Shown here in pieces: positions 16,234-24,394 of a stretch of DNA of 35,072 bases (its first letter is position 1; the number at the start of each line of letters is the position of its first letter). Under the pieces are notes generated by a model, which was not told the origin of the DNA, did not search any database, and was given only the letters and a program-made list of their open reading frames with translations. The DNA comes from Oceanospirillaceae bacterium. GTDB lineage: Bacteria; Pseudomonadota; Gammaproteobacteria; Pseudomonadales; Balneatricaceae. The translations under genes and the position numbers were made by a program. The stretch spans positions 1-35,072 of the forward strand of contig JABXIM010000121.1 in NCBI GenBank assembly GCA_013373085.1. The letters run 5' to 3'.

Positions 16234-17214
16234 ATGCCACGCCGATTGACTCCAGTCCTGATGACCGCCCTGCTGGCCACCGGCGTCGCGCAGGCGCAGC
16301 CGGACGTTCCTGTACAGCTACCTGCATTCAAGGAAGGCCAATATGTACACGAGGCGCCAACCGTCGAAGACCTTATGCAGGATGAAAGCATCCATCCGGA
16401 ACTGCGCAAGGTTATCCTGCGTGGCCGGGATATGTTCATGAATACCCAGCAGTTTCGCGGCGAGTACGTGTTCAACGACCTCAATTGCAAGAACTGCCAT
16501 ATGGGCGAAGGGCGCCTGAACTGGTCCGGGCCGGTCTGGCCTGCAGCGACGACCCTACCGGACTTTCGCGGCAAGAATCAGCACGTGAACTCGCTGGAAG
16601 AGCGCATCGCGGGCTGCTTCTCGTTTTCGATGAATGGCAACCCCCCGGCTTATGGCAGCGACGATATGCTCGCGTTGGCTGCCTACCACCAGTGGCTAGC
16701 CAAACAGGCGCCGGTCTACGAGAGCAATATCGGAGGCCGCGGCTTCGGCCACCTCGGTCGCGAAATGCCTGCAGAAACCAGCTACGCCAACGGCGCACAG
16801 GTCTACCAGCAGCATTGCGCACGCTGTCACGGCGATGACGGCCAGGGCGTCAGACTCAGTGCCCAGACCGTCTTCCCGCCGCTGTGGGGCGACGGTTCCT
16901 ACAACTGGGGCGCCGGCATGACACGGGTCTTTACCGCGGCATCCTTCATCAAGAACAACATGCCTCTCGGCAAGCCCGGCTCTCTCAGCGACCAGCAGGC
17001 CTGGGACGTGGCGCTCTTTATCAACAGTCACGAGCGACCACAGGACCCACGCTATACCGGCGATGCAAAAGAAACACGCGAGAAGTTCAACAACTTTCAC
17101 AAGTTCACGATGTACGGCACCGAGTTTGACGGGCAGGTGCTCGGGCAGCACGACGACACCGGCGACAAACCGTTCCTGAAACCCGACGCACTGCGTCCAC
17201 GCAGCTTTGACTAG
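16234..17214 (+). CDS. tsdA: Thiosulfate dehydrogenase (tetrathionate-forming), dihaem cytochrome c
   Basis: A 326-residue periplasmic dihaem cytochrome with a signal peptide (cleavage about residue 21, after VAQA). The haem sites are CKNCH at 85-89 and CARCH at 195-199. The key TsdA feature is the conserved cysteine that serves as the axial ligand of the active-site haem: it is present at Cys128 in RIAGCFSFSMNGNPP, resembling the GCFxRSMNG motif of the family. The enzyme joins two thiosulfates into tetrathionate and passes two electrons on. A ribosome site (GGGAG) lies in the end of tsdB. The usual arginine in that motif is phenylalanine here. A general dihaem cytochrome is the fallback call. 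Confidence 0.82.
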   Translation: MPRRLTPVLMTALLATGVAQAQPDVPVQLPAFKEGQYVHEAPTVEDLMQDESIHPELRKVILRGRDMFMNTQQFRGEYVFNDLNCKNCHMGEGRLNWSGPVWPAATTLPDFRGKNQHVNSLEERIAGCFSFSMNGNPPAYGSDDMLALAAYHQWLAKQAPVYESNIGGRGFGHLGREMPAETSYANGAQVYQQHCARCHGDDGQGVRLSAQTVFPPLWGDGSYNWGAGMTRVFTAASFIKNNMPLGKPGSLSDQQAWDVALFINSHERPQDPRYTGDAKETREKFNNFHKFTMYGTEFDGQVLGQHDDTGDKPFLKPDALRPRSFD

Positions 17215-17235
17215 CGGGCCTGGTTCCATATAAAC

Positions 17236-17278
17236 GAAAGCCCCGAAACTCGGGGCTTTCAAGGGGGCGAACCCCCTT
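17236..17278 (+). terminator. Tandem terminator hairpins after tsdBA
   Basis: A perfect 10-bp stem GAAAGCCCCG / CGGGGCTTTC (17236-17260) is followed at once by AAGGGGG / CCCCCTT (17261-17278). The first begins 22 bases after the tsdA stop. With A-rich and T-rich ends it may act from both directions, which would also protect against read-through from convergent recA. Confidence 0.75.
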
Positions 17279-17389
17279 TGGAGGGAAGGGGAATAAGAAA
17301 GTTACAAGCCAACAACTAACAACTTTTGCGCGGAAGGCTGGAGGCTGCAAACGTCAACGGCGCTTGGCTGCCGTTTTATGGCGTGTCGC

Positions 17390-18439
17390 TTAGAACTGCA
17401 GTTCTTCGTTCTCGCTGTTGGCCTTGTCTTCGGCAACCGCCTTGGGCGCCGGCTTCTGCAGCAGCTTTTCGCGGATGGCGTTTTCGATCTCGCTGGCGAT
17501 CTCCGAATGCTCTTCCAGATAACGGGAGGCGTTGGCCTTGCCCTGGCCGATCTTGTCGCCATTGTAGGCGTACCAGGCACCCGACTTGTCCACCAGCCCC
17601 TGCTGTACGCCGAGATCGATCACCTCGCCCATGCGGTAAATACCCTGGCCGTAGAGAATCTGGAATTCGGCCTGTCTGAACGGCGGCGATACCTTGTTCT
17701 TGACCACCTTGACTCGGGTCTCGTTGCCGATCACCTCATCGCCCTGCTTCACCGAGCCAATGCGACGGATGTCGAGGCGCACTGACGCGTAGAACTTGAG
17801 CGCGTTACCGCCGGTGGTGGTTTCCGGGGAACCGAACATGACGCCGATCTTCATGCGGATCTGGTTGATGAAGATCAACAGGCAGTTGGTCTGCTTGACG
17901 TTGCCGGTCAGCTTGCGCAGCGCCTGGGACATCAGTCGCGCCTGCAGGCCGACATGCGAATCGCCCATTTCGCCTTCGATCTCGGCTTTCGGCGTCAGCG
18001 CGGCAACGGAGTCGACGACGATGACGTCGACGGCACCGGAGCGCACCAGCATGTCGGTGATTTCCAGCGCCTGCTCACCGGTATCCGGCTGAGAAACCAG
18101 CAGGGAGTCGACATCGACACCGAGCTTTTCGGCATAGATCGGGTCCAGCGCGTGCTCGGCATCGACGAAGGCGCAGGTCTTGCCCTGACGCTGAGCCTCG
18201 GCAATCGCCTGCAGAGTAAGGGTGGTCTTACCGGAGGACTCCGGACCGTAAATTTCGACGATACGGCCATACGGCAGGCCGCCAATGCCCAGGGCGATAT
18301 CCAGACCCAGAGAACCGGTGGACACAGACGGGATCGCCTCGCGCGGCTGATCGCCCATACGCATCACTGCGCCTTTACCGAACTGGCGTTCAATCTGACC
18401 GAGCGCTGCGTCCAACGCCTTCTTTCTGTTCGCGTCCAT
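17390..18439 (-). CDS. recA: Recombinase RecA
   Basis: RecA forms the ATP-dependent filament for homologous recombination and for LexA self-cleavage in the SOS response. The 349-residue protein begins [19 protein letters not shown]. It has the Walker A motif GPESSGKTT near residue 70, the [17 protein letters not shown] region, and an acidic tail [10 protein letters not shown] start at the ATG at 18439, which follows GGAAGGG; the GTG five codons earlier lacks a ribosome site. An SOS box lies 25 bases upstream. recX, often found directly below recA in relatives, is not here: tsdBA converges from the other side. Confidence 0.98.
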   Translation of the reverse strand: MDANRKKALDAALGQIERQFGKGAVMRMGDQPREAIPSVSTGSLGLDIALGIGGLPYGRIVEIYGPESSGKTTLTLQAIAEAQRQGKTCAFVDAEHALDPIYAEKLGVDVDSLLVSQPDTGEQALEITDMLVRSGAVDVIVVDSVAALTPKAEIEGEMGDSHVGLQARLMSQALRKLTGNVKQTNCLLIFINQIRMKIGVMFGSPETTTGGNALKFYASVRLDIRRIGSVKQGDEVIGNETRVKVVKNKVSPPFRQAEFQILYGQGIYRMGEVIDLGVQQGLVDKSGAWYAYNGDKIGQGKANASRYLEEHSEIASEIENAIREKLLQKPAPKAVAEDKANSENEELQF

Positions 18440-18463
18440 TTTCAACCCTTCCACCGGATCAAA

Positions 18464-18483
18464 TACTGTATGTTTGGACAGTA
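18464..18483. promoter_or_regulatory. LexA-binding SOS box of recA
   Basis: TACTGTATGTTTGGACAGTA contains the CTG-N10-CAG core with palindromic flanks, a close match to the gammaproteobacterial SOS box. It lies between pncC and the recA start, so damage-induced transcription of recA is expected independent of pncC. Confidence 0.9.
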
Positions 18484-18526
18484 TTATTCCAGAACCTTTC
18501 CGGAATGCAACCTCTTTGAACGATTT

Positions 18527-19009
18527 TTATACGGCGCCATCGAGACACGAGACGATGCCTCGAAGCGCGATTTCCACCGCCTGGCGCCGCACTGATTCTC
18601 GGTCGCCGTCCAGCAGGTGCCGCTCGGCCCGGGTTGGCATTCCCTCGCAGGCCCAGCCGAACCAGACAGTACCGACCGGCTTTTCGGGACTGCCACCACC
18701 AGGGCCCGCCACACCGCTGATCGATACCGCGATGCGGGCATCGCTATTACGCACCGCGCCCTCGGCCATGGACAGGACGACCGCTTCGCTAACGGCGCCC
18801 TCGCGCTCGATCAGTTCGACCGGCACGCCGAGCATGCGATGCTTGGCGGTATTGGAGTAGGTCACGAAGCCGCAGTCGAACCAGTTCGAACTGCCGGCCA
18901 GTGCGGTCAGCTCGCGCGCCACCCAGCCTCCGGTACAGGACTCGGCCGTTGCCAGCATCCAGTCCCGCTGCTGCAGTTTATCCGCTATCTGGGTCACCCA
19001 TTGCTGCAT
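18527..19009 (-). CDS. pncC: Nicotinamide-nucleotide amidase (CinA C-terminal family)
   Basis: A 160-residue protein consisting of the CinA C-terminal domain alone. It deamidates nicotinamide mononucleotide to nicotinic acid mononucleotide in the pyridine nucleotide salvage cycle. Signature segments are MLATAESCTGGWVARELTAL, FVTYSNTAKHRMLGV and GVAGPGGGSPEKPVGTVWFG. The ATG at 19009 has GAGG ten bases upstream. The cinA/pncC-recA order is conserved in gammaproteobacteria, although recA here has its own SOS-controlled promoter in the 87-base gap. Confidence 0.94.
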   Translation of the reverse strand: MQQWVTQIADKLQQRDWMLATAESCTGGWVARELTALAGSSNWFDCGFVTYSNTAKHRMLGVPVELIEREGAVSEAVVLSMAEGAVRNSDARIAVSISGVAGPGGGSPEKPVGTVWFGWACEGMPTRAERHLLDGDRESVRRQAVEIALRGIVSCLDGAV

Positions 19010-19258
19010 AGTCCGGGGTCCTCGCAATATTTAACCCAACGCCGGGTACTTTACTTGAGACTAACAGGCAAGAACCGCTCCGAGCGGTTACCTGTACGAT
19101 GGCTTGATACTAACGTTTCAGGAAGTAACATGCCCGTAGACAGGCCGTATCGCAAGACCCGCAAATGGCACGAAATGCAGCACGGGAACCAGGGAAAGGC
19201 TGTGCGGTAAAGAATGAGGGCGGAGGCAGGAACCAGGGGTGTTGCGGCAGCAATAACA
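19010..19258. other. Intergenic region upstream of pncC
   Basis: About 250 bases between pncC and the terminator of the HhH gene. It contains a short palindrome AACCGCT-CCG-AGCGGTT near 19073 and otherwise nothing that I recognise. The promoter of pncC is expected here. Confidence 0.4.
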
Positions 19259-19293
19259 GCCGTCCGGACCGACGATGAACCGGTCCGGACGGC
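19259..19293 (-). terminator. Terminator-like hairpin after the HhH gene
   Basis: A perfect 12-bp stem GCCGTCCGGACC / GGTCCGGACGGC with an 11-base loop begins 9 bases after the gene stop. On the minus strand it is followed by TGTTATTG, a poor U-tract, so it may work with Rho or as a 3' stabiliser. Confidence 0.65.
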
Positions 19294-19302
19294 AAGGATG
19301 CA

Positions 19303-20727
19303 TCAGAGGCTGAGGAACGGACGGATACGCTCGAGCGAACGCTGGCCGATACCACGCACGTTGATCAACTCATCGACGCTGTCGTAAGGACGGCCGGCAA
19401 TGATCGAGGTTGCCAGCTTCGGCGAAATTCCCTTGACCTTGATCAGCTCCTTGGCTGTCGCCTCGTTGAGCGAGACCAGCTCCGATTCGTCTTCAGACGC
19501 CGCAACTTCGACCGGCTGGGCGATCGCTTCAGCTTCTTCAGCAACCGCTTCGACCACCTCGGCGACGGCTTCAGCTTCCTCGGCAGCCACTTCGACCGGC
19601 TCGGCGACGGCTTCAGTTTCCTCTGTAACCGCTTCGACTGACTCGGCGACGGCTTCAACTTCTTCGGCAACTGCTTCGACCGCCTCGACAACGGTTTCAG
19701 CTTCCTCGGCAGCCACTTCGATCGCCTCGGCGACGACTTCAGTTTCCTCGGCTGCCACTTCGACCGCCTCGGCGACGGCTTCAGCTTCCTCGGCTGCCGC
19801 TTCGACCGCCTCGGCAACAGCGTCAGCTTCTTCGGTAGCCGCTTCGACCGGCTCGGCAACGAAGTCGTTCTGTTCGAAAGCCACTTCAACCGGAGCAGCA
19901 ACGAAGTCGTTCTGTTCGAAAGCCACTTCAGCCGGAGCAGCAACGACGTCGTTCTGTGCGAACAGCTCGTTCGGGCATTCGACAACGGCTTCCTGTGCCG
20001 GCAGCGCGCGATAGTCGCGAGTCAGGTAACCGGCTGAAGTCCATTCACGCAGCATCAGTACCAGATTCGAGCCGTCCATCGGCTGCGTTTCCAGGTCGAG
20101 GCGGAAGCTGTTGTTCAGCAATTCGAAACCTCCGGCCAGCGTTCCCAGCTCGGTGGCTGCCAGGCGAGTACCCGCGAAAGCGCCGCCAGTGTAAGGCTGC
20201 GCCAGCGCCCAGATTTCCAGGCTGAGAGAGCCGGAAACGGTGCCTTCGTCACGCGGATTGCTGATACGCTCGACGCTGAGATCGATATGATCTGCAGCCA
20301 GTTCGAACTGCACGGCACCCTGCATCAGCGGCTGGAGGAACAGCTGGCGATTGTCGAAATTGGCGTAGTCGAGCAACTGAGTGGAGCCATGTTCATCGAC
20401 CCCGACCAGGGTCATGACCATGACGTAATCATCCTGGCCGGCGGGCGGCAGCGCCAGGGTTGCGTTTGTTTCGTCACCGCAGCCCTGCGCATCCTGGTAG
20501 ACGGGACGTTCGGCGATCTTGATACCATCCAGAATGTCACCGTTGAAAGGCGACTGGCAGGCCCAGAGCTGAAGCAGGCAGTTCTGAAAACCGTAAACCT
20601 GCGGGTTGATGATGTCCACGTTGGCGCCAAGCACGGCCTGGTCGCCTTCGATGCGGTAGTAAAGGTCGCCGTTAAAGCGGGCGTACGGCTGTTGGTTCTG
20701 TTCGATTGAGTGGGTAAAGCTGGTCAT
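19303..20727 (-). CDS. Protein with duplicated N-terminal domain, acidic 14-residue repeats and C-terminal helix-hairpin-helix pair
   Basis: I do not recognise this gene as a named protein. The 474-residue product has three parts. Residues 1 to about 255 hold two similar halves, LQLWACQSPFNGDILDG and LEIWALAQPYTGGAFAG, each followed by a strand-rich stretch. Residues 258-415 are eleven tandem 14-residue units rich in Ala, Val and Glu (for example VAEAVEVAAEEAEA), strongly acidic and probably helical (14 is two heptads). Residues 416-474 are a tandem helix-hairpin-helix of the ComEA/competence type (LIKVKGISPKLATSIIAG, then LINVRGIGQRSLERIRPF), a fold that binds DNA non-specifically or mediates contacts. 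There is no signal peptide. I start at the ATG at 20727 after AGGAAGGA; the 33-codon upstream extension is unlikely. It is transcribed away from mutS. Confidence 0.8.
   Translation of the reverse strand: MTSFTHSIEQNQQPYARFNGDLYYRIEGDQAVLGANVDIINPQVYGFQNCLLQLWACQSPFNGDILDGIKIAERPVYQDAQGCGDETNATLALPPAGQDDYVMVMTLVGVDEHGSTQLLDYANFDNRQLFLQPLMQGAVQFELAADHIDLSVERISNPRDEGTVSGSLSLEIWALAQPYTGGAFAGTRLAATELGTLAGGFELLNNSFRLDLETQPMDGSNLVLMLREWTSAGYLTRDYRALPAQEAVVECPNELFAQNDVVAAPAEVAFEQNDFVAAPVEVAFEQNDFVAEPVEAATEEADAVAEAVEAAAEEAEAVAEAVEVAAEETEVVAEAIEVAAEEAETVVEAVEAVAEEVEAVAESVEAVTEETEAVAEPVEVAAEEAEAVAEVVEAVAEEAEAIAQPVEVAASEDESELVSLNEATAKELIKVKGISPKLATSIIAGRPYDSVDELINVRGIGQRSLERIRPFLSL
19485..19956 (-). repeat. 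42-base tandem repeat array inside the HhH gene
   Basis: About eleven imperfect copies of a 42-base unit encode the 14-residue acidic repeats. The two leftmost protein units (QNDVVAAPAEVAFE, QNDFVAAPVEVAFE) are nearly identical, suggesting recent duplication; the rest are diverged. Unit length is a multiple of three, so gain or loss of copies keeps frame. Confidence 0.85.
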
Positions 20728-21038
20728 CGAGTCCTTCCTGAGAGAGTTGCGACGGGAGAAGCGCACGGCATTATAAATGTCCAGTTGGCAATTAATATGA
20801 CAGAAGTTAAGTTTTCTGCCCGGCAATTATGTTTTTCCGACGTTAACCGCATGTTTTGATATTTTTCAGCAATTTTTGCACCAATTGAGTGCAAAACACT
20901 TACCACTCAGCCATAGCCCAACTGAGGTCAACTCTCACCGACTTCGAATCGACTGCCGTATCACGTAGAATACGTCCCTCGAATTCGCAAACCGGGCGTC
21001 TCCACCCACGCCCGCCCAAGCCCCGGTCCGATATACCC
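20728..21038. promoter_or_regulatory. Divergent promoter region between the HhH gene and mutS
   Basis: This 311-base region is more AT-rich than its surroundings in the half nearest the HhH gene. It contains an 8-bp inverted repeat TTTTGCAC / GTGCAAAA with a 7-base spacer at 20874-20896, about 145 bases from either start codon. The part nearest mutS has no clear promoter. An open frame joined to the front of mutS here has no family support. Confidence 0.5.
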
Positions 21039-23615
21039 ATGAGCATTCTGCCCAGCAACCTCGAACAGCACACCCCCATGATGCAGCAATACCTGCGCCT
21101 CAAGGCCCAGCATCCGGACCAGTTGCTGTTTTATCGCATGGGCGATTTTTACGAGCTGTTCTACGACGACGCAAAAAAGGCCGCGGAATTACTCAATATC
21201 TCGCTGACCGCGCGCGGCAAATCCGGCGGCAATCCGATTCCGATGGCCGGCATCCCGTACCACTCGGCGGACGGCTACATCGCCAAGATCGTCCGCGCCG
21301 GCGAATCGGTGGCGATTTGCGAGCAGATCGGCGACCCGGCCACCAGCAAGGGGCCGGTCGAGCGCAAGGTCATGCGCATCGTTACGCCGGGCACCCTGAC
21401 CGACGAGTCGCTGCTCGACGAGCATCGCGACAATCTGCTGGTCGCCCTGGACCGGCACGAAGAGGCGATCGGTATTGCCATTCTCGATCTCAGCGCAGGC
21501 CGATTCAGCCTGATGCAGGTCGACGGTGGGGAAGGACTGCGCGCTGAACTGGAGCGCCTGAAGCCGGCAGAGATACTCTTCAACGAAGACAGCGACCTCA
21601 TTGCACTGCTGGAAGGCCGCAAGGGACAGCGTCCTCAGGCCCCCTGGCACTTCGAATTCGACACGGCGCAGCGCCTGCTGTGCCAGCAGTTCAACACCCA
21701 CGACCTGTCCGGCTTCGGTTGCGATCACCTGCCGGTGGCGCTGGCCGCAGCCGGATGCCTGCTGCAGTATGCCCGCGATACCCAGCGCAGCGCCCTGCCC
21801 CATATACGCCGCATCCAGGTAGAGCAGCAGAATGACAGCGTGCTGCTCGACGCCGCCACCCGGCGCAACCTCGAAATCGACCAGAACCTGGCCGGCGGAC
21901 GCGAGAACACCCTGGCGGCAGTGCTCGACAAGGCCCGCACCGCGATGGGCAGCCGGCTGCTGCGCCGCTGGCTCAACCGGCCGCTGCGCTGCCGCAACAC
22001 CCTGCTTGCCCGCCAGCAGTCGATTCACTGGCTGCAGCTGGACTACCGCTTCGAGGATATCGCGCCACAGCTGAAGCAGATCGGCGATATCGAGCGCATC
22101 CTGTCCCGGGTCGCGCTGCGTTCGGCACGGCCGCGGGATCTCGAGCGACTCAAGAATGCGCTCAACGTGCTGCCGGAGCTGCAGCAACTGATTCGCGACA
22201 GCGACTGTCCCCATGTGGCGGAACTGGCGACCCAGATCGCCGAATTTCCGCAACTGGCCGACCTGCTCGCCCGCGCGGTGATCGACAACCCGCCGGTGGT
22301 GATCCGCGACGGTGGCGTCATCGCCGAAGGCTTCGACAGCGAACTGGACGAGCTGCGTTCGATCAGTGAGAACGCCGGCGACTACCTGGTACAGATCGAA
22401 ACCCGGGAGCGCGAAGAGACAGGCATCTCGACGCTCAAGGTCGGCTACAATCGCGTCCACGGTTACTACATCGAGGTATCGAAAGCCCAGGCCAAGGACG
22501 TCCCCGCGGACTACATCCGGCGCCAGACGCTGAAGAATGCCGAGCGCTTCATTACGCCGGAACTGAAAGAGTTCGAGGACAAGGCGCTGAGCGCCAAGAG
22601 CCGGGCCCTGGCGCGCGAAAAGGCCTTGTACGAGGAACTGGTCGAAACCCTGGCCGAACAGCTGGCGCCGCTGCAGGACAGCGCCGCAGCGATCGCCGAA
22701 CTCGACGTTCTGAACAATCTCGCCGAACGCGCGCTAAGCCTCAACTTCACCGCACCGGCGCTGACCGAAGAGCCGGGTCTGCATATCGTCGGCGGCCGTC
22801 ACCCTGTGGTCGAGGCGGTGATGGACGAGCCCTTCGTTGCCAACGACCTTGAGCTCGATCCCGAACGGCGCATGCTGATCATCACCGGCCCCAACATGGG
22901 TGGTAAGTCCACCTATATGCGCCAGGCCGCGCTGATCACGCTGCTGGCCCATATCGGCAGCTACGTGCCCGCAAGCGAGGCCCGTATCGGCATTGTCGAC
23001 CGCATTTTCACCCGCATGGGTTCGTCCGACGACCTCGCCGGCGGCCGCTCCACTTTCATGGTCGAGATGACCGAAACCGCCAACATCCTGCATAACGCCA
23101 GTCACCAGAGTCTGGTGCTGATGGACGAGGTGGGCCGCGGCACCAGTACCTTCGACGGCCTGTCGCTGGCCTGGTCCTGCGCCCGTCACCTGGCTGACGA
23201 GGTTGGCGCCCTGACGCTGTTCGCAACCCACTACTTCGAACTCACCAGCCTGCCGGATCAGTCGCCGGGCGTATTCAACGTGCATCTGACCGCGGTCGAA
23301 CACAACGACCATATCGTTTTCATGCACGAGGTGCGCGAGGGGCCGGCGAGCCAGAGCTATGGCCTGCAGGTCGCCCAGCTGGCCGGTATTCCGAAAAGCG
23401 TTATCCAGCAGGCGCGGACCAAACTCGTCGGACTCGAGCGTGAATCCAGCCAGTTGCTGCAGCACCAGCCGGCGCCGGTACAGAGCGATCTCTTCGCCCT
23501 GCCGGCGGAACCTGACCCGGCGCTGGTGCGCCTCGACGAGATCGACCCGGACGCACTGACGCCCCGCCAGGCGATGGAGCTGTTGTACGAGCTGAAGCAG
23601 CTCAGCAAGGCGTAG
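21039..23615 (+). CDS. mutS: DNA mismatch repair protein MutS
   Basis: MutS recognises base mismatches and small loops and starts methyl-directed repair with MutL. At 858 residues it is full length. The mismatch-wedging Phe37-Tyr-Glu39 is in [16 protein letters not shown]. The C-terminal ABC-type ATPase has Walker [16 protein letters not shown], Walker [21 protein letters not shown] and the [10 protein letters not shown] switch. I start at the ATG at 21039 ([19 protein letters not shown]), which aligns with known MutS starts; the ribosome site is weak. The stop codon TAG lies inside the left arm of a downstream inverted repeat. fdxA follows after 192 bases, the usual pair in this group. Confidence 0.98.
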   Translation: MSILPSNLEQHTPMMQQYLRLKAQHPDQLLFYRMGDFYELFYDDAKKAAELLNISLTARGKSGGNPIPMAGIPYHSADGYIAKIVRAGESVAICEQIGDPATSKGPVERKVMRIVTPGTLTDESLLDEHRDNLLVALDRHEEAIGIAILDLSAGRFSLMQVDGGEGLRAELERLKPAEILFNEDSDLIALLEGRKGQRPQAPWHFEFDTAQRLLCQQFNTHDLSGFGCDHLPVALAAAGCLLQYARDTQRSALPHIRRIQVEQQNDSVLLDAATRRNLEIDQNLAGGRENTLAAVLDKARTAMGSRLLRRWLNRPLRCRNTLLARQQSIHWLQLDYRFEDIAPQLKQIGDIERILSRVALRSARPRDLERLKNALNVLPELQQLIRDSDCPHVAELATQIAEFPQLADLLARAVIDNPPVVIRDGGVIAEGFDSELDELRSISENAGDYLVQIETREREETGISTLKVGYNRVHGYYIEVSKAQAKDVPADYIRRQTLKNAERFITPELKEFEDKALSAKSRALAREKALYEELVETLAEQLAPLQDSAAAIAELDVLNNLAERALSLNFTAPALTEEPGLHIVGGRHPVVEAVMDEPFVANDLELDPERRMLIITGPNMGGKSTYMRQAALITLLAHIGSYVPASEARIGIVDRIFTRMGSSDDLAGGRSTFMVEMTETANILHNASHQSLVLMDEVGRGTSTFDGLSLAWSCARHLADEVGALTLFATHYFELTSLPDQSPGVFNVHLTAVEHNDHIVFMHEVREGPASQSYGLQVAQLAGIPKSVIQQARTKLVGLERESSQLLQHQPAPVQSDLFALPAEPDPALVRLDEIDPDALTPRQAMELLYELKQLSKA

Positions 23616-23682
23616 GGTGCACTGAACGCAGCGAACTGCACCGAAATTGTCGGCACGTTTCGCTGCGCTCAAGGCGCCCTAC
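23612..23682. repeat. Dispersed-type palindromic element at the end of mutS
   Basis: The outer arms GTAGGGTGC (23612-23620) and GCGCCCTAC (23674-23682) pair with one wobble; the inner arms GCAGCGAA (23628-23635) and TTCGCTGC (23659-23666) pair perfectly. This GTAGGGTGC...GCAGCGAA pattern is typical of repeated extragenic palindromes in gammaproteobacteria. It could act as a transcription end for mutS. Confidence 0.65.
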
Positions 23683-23807
23683 ACGGATGTGCGAGCTGAA
23701 AGGACTCAAGATGCCGCTTTCCTGCCCAATGCCATCCTCATTCGCCGCGGGACGCGGCTCGTACGTCTATACTGCAGCCAGAGTCCACCAGCCAAGGGAG
23801 GCGCACC

Positions 23808-24131
23808 ATGACATACGTCGTTACCGAGAACTGTATTCGGTGCAAATACACGGACTGTGTCGAGGTCTGCCCGGTCGACTGCTTCTACGAGGGAGCCAAC
23901 TTTCTGGTAATCCACCCGGACGAGTGTATCGACTGCGGTCTCTGCGAGCCCGAGTGCCCTGCCGACGCCATATTGCATGAAGACGACCTGAGCGACGCAC
24001 AGCAACCCTACCTCGAACTGAACACGGAACTGGCCGAGATCTGGCCCAACATCACCGAGCGCAAGCCGCCGCTCGACGATGCCGAGGAGTGGAACGGCAA
24101 AGCGGACAAGTTGAAGTACCTGGAGCGGTGA
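23808..24131 (+). CDS. fdxA: 7Fe ferredoxin (FdxA, Azotobacter ferredoxin I type)
   Basis: A 107-residue ferredoxin with one 3Fe-4S and one 4Fe-4S cluster. The cysteine arrangement is visible: Cys9, 12, 17, 21 and 25 in [19 protein letters not shown], then [16 protein letters not shown]. The remainder ([20 protein letters not shown]) matches ferredoxin I of Azotobacter and its Pseudomonas homologue closely. A strong GGGAGG ribosome site precedes the ATG. Its physiological partner is not well defined; ferredoxin I in Azotobacter is linked to redox regulation. Its position next to mutS is conserved. Confidence 0.97.
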   Translation: MTYVVTENCIRCKYTDCVEVCPVDCFYEGANFLVIHPDECIDCGLCEPECPADAILHEDDLSDAQQPYLELNTELAEIWPNITERKPPLDDAEEWNGKADKLKYLER

Positions 24132-24331
24132 ACTGCAAGGCGTAAGGTACCGACCGGATCCACGACGGAGGATGGAAGAAGCGATACAGGGGCGCCGTAT
24201 TCAACGTTTATTGCACGTACGTAACCCGTCAAATCGATCGCATTGCAGATCGGTAGGTTTCGCTTGGCAAAAGAGGGATTGGGGCCGCTCGCTGCATCGC
24301 TCGAGCCAACCGACGTTCAGCGAGATACAAC
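24132..24331. other. Short non-coding stretch after fdxA
   Basis: About 200 bases between fdxA and the REP element at the end of rpoS. It has no open frame of note. Fragments such as GGTAGGTTTCGCTTGG near 24251 and GAGCCAACCGACGTTCAGCG near 24304 look like decayed copies of dispersed palindromes. Confidence 0.4.
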
Positions 24332-24394
24332 GTAGGAGCGCCGCCCCGGTTCAATGGGTGCCCACACCGCTTCGCCCCGGGGCGGGGCTCCTAC
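24332..24394. repeat. REP element overlapping the rpoS stop codon
   Basis: The 16-base arms GTAGGAGCGCCGCCCC (24332-24347) and GGGGCGGGGCTCCTAC (24379-24394) pair with only one mismatch, with a 31-base centre. This is the same element type as at 1691-1760. Its right edge contains the complement of the rpoS stop codon (24391-24393), so it is immediately next to, and partly inside, the gene. Confidence 0.8.

Noticed and set aside
20889-21038. Fifty-residue N-terminal extension of MutS
   Set aside because: Low-complexity translation with no resemblance to MutS; the usual MutS N-terminus begins exactly at the internal ATG at 21039.
24132-24331. A possible small gene after fdxA
   Set aside because: No start with a ribosome site followed by a protein-like frame; only fragments that look like decayed repeats.
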